NCBI GenBank assembly: GCA_963771905.1
Contig: CAVYVI010000009.1
Location: 868,001 to 932,000 of the forward strand
Length of the DNA stretch: 64,000 nt
Origin: Palsa-147 sp963771905
GTDB taxonomy: Bacteria; Acidobacteriota; Terriglobia; Acidiferrales; UBA7541
Reading direction: 5' to 3'
Position 1 is the stretch's first letter, and every line of letters begins with the position of its first letter. Under the pieces are notes generated by a model. The model did not search any database. It was not told where the DNA came from and saw only the letters and a list, made by a program, of their open reading frames with translations. Of this stretch, positions 37,015 through 44,919 are shown in pieces. The translations under genes were made by a program, and so were the position numbers.

Positions 37015-37091
37015 ATTTATAGGTTACAACGTACGTGGCAAGGTGTAACTTGTCAAGCCCGTTTTGAAAGTTACGCAGTCTGCGGTACACT
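36997..37091. promoter_or_regulatory. Divergent promoter with repeated candidate operator
   Basis: A 14-base motif TGTAACTTGT(G/C)AAG occurs at 36997-37010 and 37044-37057 with one difference; an inverted, one-base-shorter version TTGAAAGTTAC lies at 37064-37074, and GGTTACA at 37022-37028 mirrors TGTAAC at 37044. The motif covers a minus-strand TTGACA (37051-37056) for the transporter. The plus-strand promoter is TTGAAA (37064-37069), 16 bp, TACACT (37086-37091), placing the start of transcription next to ATG 37099. Confidence 0.55.
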
Positions 37092-37098
37092 CAGACCC

Positions 37099-37740
37099 AT
37101 GGAGCCCTATCGCGTTCGCTTGCCTCGGACAGGCGAGCTGCAATTCGAATTGACCGGTGGAGCTCTCTGCCTGGATTTCGCCAACACGCTTAACGGCCGT
37201 TTCACCTCTACGCCGAACGATCAGCTTCGCGATTACAGCGACATCGTTGCATGGAGCCGCCAGACGGGCGTCATCAGCGATGCGAGGGCCCGACAGCTCG
37301 TGCGCGCCGCGCCACGAAACCCCGCGAAGGCCGCGTCTCTTCTTGGGCAAGCGATCGAAACGCGTGAAGCCATCTTCGCAACATTTTCGGCAGTCGCGGA
37401 GGGCCGTCCCGCGCCCGCCGCCGCTCTAGCCGTGTTCAACAAAGCGCTTTCGAAAAATCTGTCGCACTCGGAAATCGTACGCGATGGGAACAGTTTTGTC
37501 TGGGGATTCAACGGCGGCGAGCCTTCTCTCGATGAGACATTGTGGGCCGTAACTCGATCGGCAGCGGAACTGCTGACATCACCAGAAATATATCGCGTTC
37601 GAGAGTGTGCTGCAGAGACTTGTGCGTGGCTTTTTTTGGATGGGAGTCGGAATGGCAGCCGGCGGTGGTGCGATATGAAAGTCTGCGGCAATCGCGCGAA
37701 AATTCGCCGCTTCCGCAAGAGCCACGGCACCGCGCACTAA
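37099..37740 (+). CDS. CGNR zinc finger (ABATE domain) putative transcription regulator
   Basis: A 213-residue protein of the ABATE/CGNR family, thought to be stress-related DNA-binding regulators. The N-terminal ABATE domain has ELTGGALCLDFANTLNGR; the C-terminal zinc finger has Cys pair ECAAETC, LFLDGSRNGSRRWC and the eponymous KVCGNRAK. It is divergent from the EamA transporter and the shared intergenic region holds repeated motifs, suggesting control of the transporter and itself (inference). No ribosome binding site is seen and the promoter points to a leaderless mRNA. Its stop overlaps the convergent permease gene by four bases. Confidence 0.9.
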   Translation: MEPYRVRLPRTGELQFELTGGALCLDFANTLNGRFTSTPNDQLRDYSDIVAWSRQTGVISDARARQLVRAAPRNPAKAASLLGQAIETREAIFATFSAVAEGRPAPAAALAVFNKALSKNLSHSEIVRDGNSFVWGFNGGEPSLDETLWAVTRSAAELLTSPEIYRVRECAAETCAWLFLDGSRNGSRRWCDMKVCGNRAKIRRFRKSHGTAH

Positions 37741-39173
37741 AGAGTTCGCGACACCATTCTTTCATTTGCGCGCGGCCGCGGCATCCAAACCAGATACGCA
37801 ACAAACGAAACGCCGAAGCCGACGAACCACGCGTAGTGATAGAGCCCGCTCAGCGCCTTGATTTCCAGGCCCGACAACGCCACCAGGATCCCCGCGATTA
37901 GCGAGCCGATTGCGCGCCAATTGAAGCCGCCTGAAAATTCGTAAAATGTGTGCCGGTCGTACAAATCTTCGGTCAGGATAATTTTTTTCCGTACGATGTA
38001 GTAATCCGCAATCATTACACCTGCAATCGGCCCGAGAAAGCCAGAGTACCCTACCAGCCAGCCGATAATGTAGCTGCCATAGTTCGCCATTAATTTCCAC
38101 GGCTGCATCAGCAATCCGATGAAGCACGTCAGGATGCCGCCCATCTTGAAGCTGATGCGCCGTGGATAAAGATTCGAGAAATCATTGGCCGGCGAGACGA
38201 CGTTGGCCGCCACATTCACGTTCAACGTCGCAAGCAGCAGCGCCAGCATCGCGATCACCACGGCGATGGGATTGCCGAGTCGGCTCAAAACGGCCACAGG
38301 GTCCCACACGGCTGCGCCGAAGATGACCACCGTCGCCGAGGTGACGGCGATGCCGATAAATGAATACAGCGTCATCGTTGCCGGAAGGCCGAGCGCCTGA
38401 CCGAGTACTTGCTCGCGCTGCCCTTTCGCGTACCGCGTGAAATCGGGGATGTTCAGCGCCACGGTGGCCCAGAACGCGACAACGCCCGTCAGCGACGGCA
38501 CAAAAAACGCGAAGAATTCGCGAGACGAATGGAATTTTGAGGGCGCCGAGAGCATGGGGCCGAATCCACCAGCTTTCGTATACGCCCAGGCGAGCATCGC
38601 CAGCCCGAGGATCAGAAGCAGAGGCGCCGCGATACCTTGGAGCGAGCGAATTGTCTCGATGCCGCGGAGAATCACGGCGAGATTCAGCAGCCAGAAAAGG
38701 AAGAAGCAGATCCACGGATGATTCCATGAGGGAACGATTGCCGCGAGCAGCGTATTGATCGCTTCTCCGCCGATCCACGTTTGAATCCCGAACCACCCGC
38801 AGGCCACCAATGCGCGGAGCACTGCCGGAACATTCGCGCCAAGAACGCCAAAAGACGATCGCGCAAAAACCGGAAAGGGAATTCCGTAGCGAGCGCCCGC
38901 GTGCGCGTTCAGGAGCATCGGAATCAGGACGATCACGTTACCGAGAAACACCGTGAAGATCGCCTGCTTCCAGTTCATGCCGCCGGCGATCATTCCGCTC
39001 GCGAGCATGTACGTGGGAATGTTGACGCTCATCGCCACCCAGAGCGCCGTGTAGTTGTACGTGCCCCAGGTACGCCGGTCCATCGGGATGGGAGCGAGGT
39101 CCTTGTTCCACAGCCAGCTCTTGTGACCGGCAGGCGCGGCGCTGCTCGCGGGAATCGGCGCGGATTCGCTCAT
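37737..39173 (-). CDS. NCS1-family nucleobase/allantoin permease
   Basis: Nucleobase:cation symporter-1 (478 aa, about twelve helices). Typical sequence: NKDLAPIPMDRRTWGTYNYTALWVAMSVNIPTY (split here), GARYGIPFPVFARSSFG, GWFGIQTWIGGEAI and the late NDFSNLYPRRISF. Substrates of the family include uracil, cytosine, hydantoin, allantoin and thiamine precursors; no catabolic gene adjoins it to decide between them. It converges on the CGNR gene with a 4-base overlap of stops and is divergent from the ABC importer genes. Confidence 0.93.
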   Translation of the reverse strand: MSESAPIPASSAAPAGHKSWLWNKDLAPIPMDRRTWGTYNYTALWVAMSVNIPTYMLASGMIAGGMNWKQAIFTVFLGNVIVLIPMLLNAHAGARYGIPFPVFARSSFGVLGANVPAVLRALVACGWFGIQTWIGGEAINTLLAAIVPSWNHPWICFFLFWLLNLAVILRGIETIRSLQGIAAPLLLILGLAMLAWAYTKAGGFGPMLSAPSKFHSSREFFAFFVPSLTGVVAFWATVALNIPDFTRYAKGQREQVLGQALGLPATMTLYSFIGIAVTSATVVIFGAAVWDPVAVLSRLGNPIAVVIAMLALLLATLNVNVAANVVSPANDFSNLYPRRISFKMGGILTCFIGLLMQPWKLMANYGSYIIGWLVGYSGFLGPIAGVMIADYYIVRKKIILTEDLYDRHTFYEFSGGFNWRAIGSLIAGILVALSGLEIKALSGLYHYAWFVGFGVSFVAYLVWMPRPRANERMVSRTL

Positions 39174-39298
39174 CTCGCAGGTGCCCTCGCTTCATCAAAG
39201 ATGTCGTGGCGCGCTTATATCGCGGACACGGAACAGAGGGCAAGAGAAATGCGGGAGATCGCCTCACAGCTTCACGAAGCGGCGTAAACCTTTGCTGT

Positions 39299-39328
39299 TT
39301 GACAGCGTGCTCGCGCCCTTGCTAGCCT
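39299..39328 (+). promoter_or_regulatory. Promoter of the osmoprotectant-type ABC operon
   Basis: TTGACA (39299-39304), 18-bp spacer, TAGCCT (39323-39328). The predicted transcription start is at about 39335, next to ATG 39336, and no ribosome binding site precedes that ATG, so the message may be leaderless. Confidence 0.6.
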
Positions 39329-39335
39329 CGCGGCA

Positions 39336-40106
39336 ATGAGCGGAGCCAACGGCAACGGCGTCGCGATCGAATTTCGCGATGTCAGCTTTCGCGCTTCGTC
39401 CGGCCAGAGGATTCTCGAACATCTTCACATCGCGATTCACGGCGGCGAGACGCTCGTTCTGCTGGGGCGGAGCGGCTCCGGAAAAACGACGGCACTCCGT
39501 CTGATCAACCGTCTGCTCGAGCCGACAGAGGGAATTGTGGTGATCGACGGCCGCCCGGCGCTCGAATGGGATCCCATTTCACTCCGCCGCGGCATCGGTT
39601 ATGTCATTCAGGACGCCGGACTCTTTCCGCATTACACCGTCGAACGAAATATCGCGATCGTGCCGCATCTGGAAAAATGGCCCGCGGACCGCATCGCGTC
39701 GCGCGTCACGGAGCTGCTTCGGCTCGTGGGCCTCGATCCCGCCCATTTCGCCCGGCGCTATCCGCATGAGCTGTCCGGCGGACAACGGCAGCGCGTCGGT
39801 GTAGCCCGCGCTCTCGCCGCTGATCCTCCGATTTTGCTGATGGATGAGCCATTCGGCGCGCTCGATCCGCTGACGCGCGGCGAAATGCAGCGAGAATTTC
39901 TCGATCTGCAAAAACGACTGCAAAAAACTATCGTATTCGTCACTCACGACACGCGGGAAGCGCTGTTTCTCGGAACCCGCATCGCCTTTCTCGAGGCGGG
40001 CAAATTGATGGGCGTCTATACGTCAGAAGAATTCATGCGGGCCACCGAGCCGCTGGCCGCGGCGTATCTTGCGGCTTTTCGAATGGGCAATCCGGCGTCG
40101 GAATAA
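39336..40106 (+). CDS. Osmoprotectant/glycine-betaine-type ABC transporter ATPase
   Basis: ATPase of an OpuC/ProV-like quaternary amine importer (256 aa). Walker A LLGRSGSGKTTALRLINR, Q-loop VIQDAGLFPHYTV, signature LSGGQRQRVGVARAL, Walker B PPILLMDEPFGALDP and the His switch THDTREA are present. The TVERNIAIVPHLEKWP stretch fits the OpuCA/YehX group. Unlike OpuCA it ends soon after the ABC domain and lacks the CBS pair that senses ionic strength. It begins a three-gene operon with permease and binding protein. Confidence 0.93.
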   Translation: MSGANGNGVAIEFRDVSFRASSGQRILEHLHIAIHGGETLVLLGRSGSGKTTALRLINRLLEPTEGIVVIDGRPALEWDPISLRRGIGYVIQDAGLFPHYTVERNIAIVPHLEKWPADRIASRVTELLRLVGLDPAHFARRYPHELSGGQRQRVGVARALAADPPILLMDEPFGALDPLTRGEMQREFLDLQKRLQKTIVFVTHDTREALFLGTRIAFLEAGKLMGVYTSEEFMRATEPLAAAYLAAFRMGNPASE

Positions 40107-40122
40107 CTCGGAGGAGGTGCCG

Positions 40123-40758
40123 ATGAGCTTTCTCGATTTTTTGCTACACAACCGCGCCGAGATTATCGCGGCGACGCTCGAACATCTTTGGCTCGTCGGT
40201 GCGGCGATGTTTTTGGCTCTGTTGATCGGAATCCCGCTCGGCATCGTCGTGGCGCGGCGTCCATGGCTCAGCAAACCGATCCTGGGAACCGCCAACGTTG
40301 CGGAGACGATTCCAAGTCTCGCACTCCTCGGATTTCTTCTCCCGGTCCCGTGGTTGGGCGATCGCGCGGATCGTCTTGCCATCACGGCGCTCGCGCTCTA
40401 TGCGCTTCTTCCCGTCATTCGCAACACGGCGACCGGAATTACGGGCGTCGATGGCAATGTCCGTGAAGCGGCGCGGGCCATGGGCATGACCCCTAATCAG
40501 ATTTTGTGGCACGTCGAACTGCCGCTGGCATTCTCCTACATTCTTGCCGGTGTGCGCGTCGCGACGGTCTTGACCATCGGGATCGCGACGATCGCCGCGG
40601 CTGTCGGCGCGGGAGGCCTCGGCGAATTCATCTTTCGCGGGCTCGCCATGGTCAACGACCAGTTGATTCTGGCCGGCGCGATTCCTGCGGCCGTTCTCGC
40701 GCTCTCCGCAGATTTTCTGCTCGGCCTTCTCGAGCGACGTTTCCAATTCGCCCGATGA
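40123..40758 (+). CDS. Osmoprotectant-type ABC transporter permease
   Basis: Inner-membrane permease (211 aa) with about five or six helices and the BPD-type coupling loop VREAARAMGMTPNQILWHVELP. The sequences ETIPSLALLGFLLPVP and IGIATIAAAVGAGGLGEFIFRGL are characteristic of OpuCB/YehW/ProW-like subunits. ATG 40123 has GGAGGAGG upstream, far stronger than the in-frame alternative at 40069. It follows the ATPase by 16 bp and its stop overlaps the binding-protein start. Confidence 0.94.
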   Translation: MSFLDFLLHNRAEIIAATLEHLWLVGAAMFLALLIGIPLGIVVARRPWLSKPILGTANVAETIPSLALLGFLLPVPWLGDRADRLAITALALYALLPVIRNTATGITGVDGNVREAARAMGMTPNQILWHVELPLAFSYILAGVRVATVLTIGIATIAAAVGAGGLGEFIFRGLAMVNDQLILAGAIPAAVLALSADFLLGLLERRFQFAR

Positions 40759-41648
40759 AGACGTTTGCGCGTATCGCTCTGTTCGCCGCTGCGGCGCTGG
40801 CGCTGGTTTCCTGCGGCGAGGATCGCCGCAACACCATCGTCGTCGGTTCGAAAAATTTCACGGAGCAGGCGGTTCTGGGCGAGCTGATCGCGCAGCATCT
40901 CGAAGCGCAGACGCACTTGCGCGTTGTTCGGCGCTTCTATTTGAGCGGGAGCTACATATGCCAGCAGGCGCTTCTGGCGGGCCGCATTGATCTGTATGCC
41001 GAATATACCGGCACCGCTTTGACGGCAATTCTGAAGGAGCCGGTGATGCGTGATCCCGCCGCTGTATTCGATCGCGTGCGCCAGGAGTACGCCCGCAAAT
41101 TTCAACTCGAAGTCCTGCCTTCACTCGGCTTCGATAACACATTCGCCATGGTGATCCGCGGAGAAGATGCGCGGCGCCTCGGCATTCACACGCTCTCCGA
41201 GGCCGCGCCGATCGCCTCGCAGTGGCGCGCCGGTTTCGGATACGAATTCATGGAGCGGCCTGACGGATACCCGGGCCTCGCCGCGGCTTATGGATTGCAC
41301 TTCGCGACTCCGCCCCGAATCATGGATCTCGGACTGCTTTATCGCGCGCTTCTCGACAAGCAAATCGATCTCGCGGCGGGAAATTCGACGGACGGTCTGC
41401 TGGCCGCGCGCGATTTGATGATCCTCGAGGACGATAAGCATTACTTTCCTCCGTACGAAGCCGTTCCGATCGTCCGGCGCGACACGCTCGAGTGGCACCC
41501 CGAAGTGCGCGTCGCGCTCGAGCAACTGGCATCCAAGATTTCAGATCAGGAAATGCAACGCATGAATTACGCCGTGGACGGGGAGCACCGCGATGTGAAT
41601 ATCGTCGTACATGAGTTTCTCCGCAGCAAGGGCCTTGATTACCAGTGA
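40755..41648 (+). CDS. Osmoprotectant-type ABC transporter substrate-binding lipoprotein
   Basis: OpuAC/OsmF-like periplasmic binding protein (297 aa). The lipobox LALVSCGE gives Cys19 as the lipidated residue. The start of the mature protein, IVVGSKNFTEQAVLGELIAQ, is diagnostic, as are DLYAEYTGTALTAIL, YEFMERPDGYPGL and AAGNSTDGLLAARDL. Substrates in the family are glycine betaine, choline or carnitine; the exact ligand is unknown. ATG 40755 overlaps the permease stop by four bases (ATGA), so this is the third gene of the operon. Confidence 0.94.
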   Translation: MKTFARIALFAAAALALVSCGEDRRNTIVVGSKNFTEQAVLGELIAQHLEAQTHLRVVRRFYLSGSYICQQALLAGRIDLYAEYTGTALTAILKEPVMRDPAAVFDRVRQEYARKFQLEVLPSLGFDNTFAMVIRGEDARRLGIHTLSEAAPIASQWRAGFGYEFMERPDGYPGLAAAYGLHFATPPRIMDLGLLYRALLDKQIDLAAGNSTDGLLAARDLMILEDDKHYFPPYEAVPIVRRDTLEWHPEVRVALEQLASKISDQEMQRMNYAVDGEHRDVNIVVHEFLRSKGLDYQ

Positions 41649-41949
41649 AGTTAAAGTCCTGCCAAAAGCGTCAATCGCAGCCTACGCAGACAGCCAAGCC
41701 GGCCGCGGCTCCCGAGCCGTCGTTCCAAAATAGTCATATTTCGTGTCCGTTCTCGAGCAAGGCGGGGAAACGGCCGTGACGCGGGCCGCGGCGCCTCAAG
41801 TCCGGAAGTGGTGGACGAATTGTGGCGCGTAGGCTAGAACTAACCGTTGCGGGCCGGCCGTGCGAAGGGTTCTCGTGAGCATCGCTTCGCGTCGCCGGCT
41901 TTCATCGGAGAGCCCTTTTCCCGCAAACGAGCGTCTCTCCCACGGCTTC
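41649..41949. other. Intergenic region before the sensor kinase gene
   Basis: About 300 bases (or 210 if the kinase starts at GTG 41860). The only structure noted is a short CGGCT/AGCCG stem near 41705-41720 that could end the ABC operon; it lacks a T run. No gene, RNA or convincing promoter was recognised. Confidence 0.35.
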
Positions 41950-43212
41950 ATGACACTTCGCGAGCGCGAAAAATTCAGTTGGATGGATTTACTGTGGCTG
42001 GTTTTCCTGGCTGCACTCGCGGTCCTTCCTCCGATCGAAGAAATTCACAAGCAGCTCATCCTCGCCGCGATCGGAGGACTGCAACTTGCCGAAGGGCGAA
42101 TGATCGCGTATTTTCCGCGACGCGGACTCGCCTACGTTGTTCTCCTGAAAATACTGCTGGCCACCTTACTGCTCGATCACACCGGCGGCATCGGCATCAA
42201 TAGCAGCTACTACCCGATCTTTTATCTTCCCGTCATCACCGCAGCGGTGAGTTACGACGCGTGGGGGACGCTGATCTGGACCACGATCGCGTCCGCCGCT
42301 TACTGCTCGTACCTGTATCCGGCGCTTCAGGAGTACGACCTCTCCGCGGGCGGCATCGCTGAACTGACGATCCGCATTTTGTTCTTCTTTCTCGCGGCAA
42401 TCATCGTGAATCGATTTGCGGTGGAAAATCGCCACCAGGTCCGGCGGTATCAACAGCTTGCCGAAGAACTCGAGAAGACGAACCAGCGTCTCGAGCGGAT
42501 TCAAGCGGAAGCGCGGCGCTCGGAGAGGTTGGCGGCGCTCGGGCAACTCTCAGCGGGGCTCGCGCACGAGATTCGCAATCCGCTCGCCGTGATTAAAGGC
42601 TCGGCGGAAATGCTGCACCAGAAATTGGAAGCTTCAAATCCGCTCGCGAGCGAACTGGCCGGCTATATTTCGAGCGAGGTTAACCGCTTGAGCGCGCTCG
42701 TCACGCGTTTTCTTGATTTTGCCCGGCCGCTGCATCTGGAATTGCGCCCGAAGTCCGTTGCGGAGGTGGTTGAACGGGCACTGAAATCCGTGGCTGCGCG
42801 GCCCAACGGGCCGCCGATTCAAGTCGAGCGCGAATTCAAGCCCAATTTGCCACTTGTTTTACTCGATGAAGATTTTTCTGAGCAAGTGTTCGTGAATCTG
42901 GCACAGAATGCATATGACGCGATGGCCAACGGCGGAACGCTGCGCGTCACGATCGCAACAGCACAGCGCGACCGCGCCTCGGGCGTCGAGGTGCGATTCG
43001 CTGACACAGGCCCCGGCGTGCCTGCTGATATGCGCGAGGAGATTTTCAATCCGTTCGTGACGACAAAGAAGACCGGCGTCGGACTGGGACTTGCGATCGT
43101 CTCGAAGATCATGGACGAGCACCACGGCAGCGTGCGCTTCGAAGAAAACAAGGGCGGCGGCTCCTGCTTCGCAGTCTTTTTTCCGTCCAGCGAGCCGGCT
43201 GCACCGAATTAA
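41950..43212 (+). CDS. Membrane sensor histidine kinase, NtrB-like
   Basis: Sensor partner of the following sigma54 activator. Residues ~10-155 hold four to six hydrophobic helices without a large periplasmic domain; a coiled linker (QQLAEELEKTNQRLERIQAEA) leads to the HisKA domain with the phospho-His in SAGLAHEIRNPLAVIKGSAEM. The ATPase domain has the N-box NLAQNAYDAM, DTGPGVPADM and GVGLGLAIVSKIMDEHHG. I prefer ATG 41950 (420 aa), but GTG 41860 is in frame. The next gene begins 66 bp downstream. The stimulus is unknown. Confidence 0.92.
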   Translation: MTLREREKFSWMDLLWLVFLAALAVLPPIEEIHKQLILAAIGGLQLAEGRMIAYFPRRGLAYVVLLKILLATLLLDHTGGIGINSSYYPIFYLPVITAAVSYDAWGTLIWTTIASAAYCSYLYPALQEYDLSAGGIAELTIRILFFFLAAIIVNRFAVENRHQVRRYQQLAEELEKTNQRLERIQAEARRSERLAALGQLSAGLAHEIRNPLAVIKGSAEMLHQKLEASNPLASELAGYISSEVNRLSALVTRFLDFARPLHLELRPKSVAEVVERALKSVAARPNGPPIQVEREFKPNLPLVLLDEDFSEQVFVNLAQNAYDAMANGGTLRVTIATAQRDRASGVEVRFADTGPGVPADMREEIFNPFVTTKKTGVGLGLAIVSKIMDEHHGSVRFEENKGGGSCFAVFFPSSEPAAPN

Positions 43213-43278
43213 CGGAATCGCAATGTACCAGGTGCCTGTGATTTAGATCTAATTATTGAGATTTGAAATTCAATAACG

Positions 43279-44649
43279 ATGCCAACCATTCTCATCGTCG
43301 AAGACGAAGGCAAGATGCGCCGCCTCCTCGAGTTGAATCTCGGCGAGGACGGCTTCAACACAGTTTCGGCGCCCGACGCCGAAGCCGGCCTCGATTTGCT
43401 CCGCAACAGCTCTCCGGATCTCGTCATCACCGACCTCAAACTTCCGGGGATGGGCGGGCTCGAATTTTTGCAGGCCGTCAAGCGCGTGAACGCCGCGCTT
43501 CCGGTAATCGTCATGACCGCTTACGGCACCGTCGAAACCGCGGTCGAAGCGATGAAAGCCGGCGCCAGCGATTACGTGCTCAAGCCCTTTTCGCTTGCCG
43601 AAATGCGCATGGTCGTGCACAAGGAGCTCGACGTCCGCCGCCTCCGCGACGAAAATCGATCGCTGCGCGAGGAGCTGGGGAAGCGCTACGAGTATCCAAA
43701 CATCGTGGCTCGCAGCGCGAAGATGCAGGAAGTGCTCGCGATTGTCGAGCGCGTCGCGCCCACGCAATCCACAGTTTTGGTCGGCGGCGAGAGCGGCGTA
43801 GGAAAAGATCTAATCGCACACGCGATTCATCAGAAATCGCGCCGCGCCTCGGGCCCGTTCATCAAAATCAACAGCACTGCGATTCCTGAAAACCTTCTGG
43901 AAAGCGAGCTCTTCGGTTACGAGAAAGGTGCATTCACCGGTGCCGTTGCGAGCAAACCCGGCAAGTTCGAGCTGGCGGACAAGGGCACTTTGTTTCTCGA
44001 TGAGATCGGCGACGTGCCTCCGGCGACGCAAGTGAAGCTCCTCCGCGTTCTTCAGGAGCGCGCCTTCGAACGACTCGGCGGTACAAAGACGCTCAAGGTC
44101 GATGTCCGCCTAGTGGCCGCGACGAATCGCGATCTCCGCGCCGCTCTCGAAGACGGCACCTTCCGCGAAGATCTTTATTATCGTCTCAACGTTGTGCCCA
44201 TCGACATCCCGCCGCTCCGCGACCACAAAGAAGACATCCCGGATCTCGTCAGACTTTTCATCGATCGCTTTTCGCGCGAAGCGGGCAAGTCGATCGCGGG
44301 AGTCTCGCCGGAAGCTCTCAGCATGCTGATGGATTTTCACTGGCCTGGCAATGTCCGAGAGCTCGAGAACATCATCGAGCGCGGCGTCGCCCTAGCTGCT
44401 GGGTCGGTTCTCGGCGTCGACGATATTCGCCTCGATACAGCTCGCGCGAAATCGCACAGCGATTCCGCCGCTCTTCTTCCCGATGGCATGACCCTCGAAC
44501 ACTGGGAGGACGAAATGATTCGCGAAGCGCTCCGACGCTCGGGCGGCAACAAGAGCCAGGCGGCGCGCCTTCTGGGCCTCTCTCGCAACGCTCTACGCTA
44601 TCGCCTCTCCAAAATCGGCATCGCCGACGATCCCGAATCGCAATCGTGA
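43279..44649 (+). CDS. Sigma54-dependent response regulator, NtrC family
   Basis: Transcription activator acting on sigma54 polymerase. Receiver at ~3-115 with Asp52 (VITDLK) and Lys102 (YVLKPF); AAA+ domain with Walker A GGESGVGKD (169-177), the sigma54-contacting GAFTGA loop (217-222), Walker B GTLFLDEIGD and the sensor region LVAATNRDL; a Fis-type helix-turn-helix at the C-terminus (NKSQAARLLGLSRNALRYRL). It is paired with the kinase just upstream, and a sigma54-type promoter with palindromes lies directly downstream, before the FecR/DUF6600 gene. Confidence 0.96.
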   Translation: MPTILIVEDEGKMRRLLELNLGEDGFNTVSAPDAEAGLDLLRNSSPDLVITDLKLPGMGGLEFLQAVKRVNAALPVIVMTAYGTVETAVEAMKAGASDYVLKPFSLAEMRMVVHKELDVRRLRDENRSLREELGKRYEYPNIVARSAKMQEVLAIVERVAPTQSTVLVGGESGVGKDLIAHAIHQKSRRASGPFIKINSTAIPENLLESELFGYEKGAFTGAVASKPGKFELADKGTLFLDEIGDVPPATQVKLLRVLQERAFERLGGTKTLKVDVRLVAATNRDLRAALEDGTFREDLYYRLNVVPIDIPPLRDHKEDIPDLVRLFIDRFSREAGKSIAGVSPEALSMLMDFHWPGNVRELENIIERGVALAAGSVLGVDDIRLDTARAKSHSDSAALLPDGMTLEHWEDEMIREALRRSGGNKSQAARLLGLSRNALRYRLSKIGIADDPESQS

Positions 44650-44725
44650 GATTTCCGCAGCGCTGACGTCCCGGCTGGCGATTGCTCCGCGTGATTGCTG
44701 GGGTGCGCTCGTACGCTGGCCGAAC

Positions 44726-44739
44726 ACCACCGGGGTGGT
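44726..44739. promoter_or_regulatory. Perfect palindrome, candidate enhancer or terminator stem
   Basis: ACCACC-GG-GGTGGT, centred about 142 bp upstream of the predicted sigma54 start site and 77-90 bases after the response-regulator stop. The spacing suits an NtrC-type enhancer; the alternative is a termination stem, but there is no T run. Confidence 0.35.
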
Positions 44740-44770
44740 TGAAATCCACCAGTCTCTTGAGGATAGTTTG

Positions 44771-44790
44771 TTGGGGTAATTTCTACCCAA
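44771..44790. promoter_or_regulatory. Imperfect palindrome, candidate activator site
   Basis: TTGGGGTAATTTCTACCCAA: arms TTGGG/CCCAA, or TTGGGGTA/TACCCAA with a one-base bulge, centred about 95 bp upstream of the predicted sigma54 transcription start. The adjoining sigma54 activator is the natural candidate to bind it. Confidence 0.4.
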
Positions 44791-44848
44791 GACCCCATAA
44801 TTAAGTGATTTTAAAATCTTTACACACATATGTCGTTTGCGAAACGTT

Positions 44849-44864
44849 TGGCAGTGGCCCTGCC
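44849..44864 (+). promoter_or_regulatory. Sigma54-type (-24/-12) promoter of the FecR/DUF6600 gene
   Basis: TTGGCAGTGGCCCTGCC: GG at 44850-44851 and GC at 44862-44863 with exactly ten bases between, as required for sigma54, and TGGCA matching the -24 consensus. The predicted start of transcription is near 44875, 45 bases before ATG 44920. Confidence 0.65.
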
Positions 44865-44919
44865 CTAAGTTGGGTGTCGACCTGGGTGCGGATCCGATTC
44901 GATTTCGGTGAGGTGGGTC

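Noticed and set aside
44726..44739. Palindrome ACCACCGGGGTGGT as a terminator of the response-regulator gene
   Set aside because: No T run follows and the loop would be only two bases; an activator site is at least as likely, so I did not list it as a terminator.
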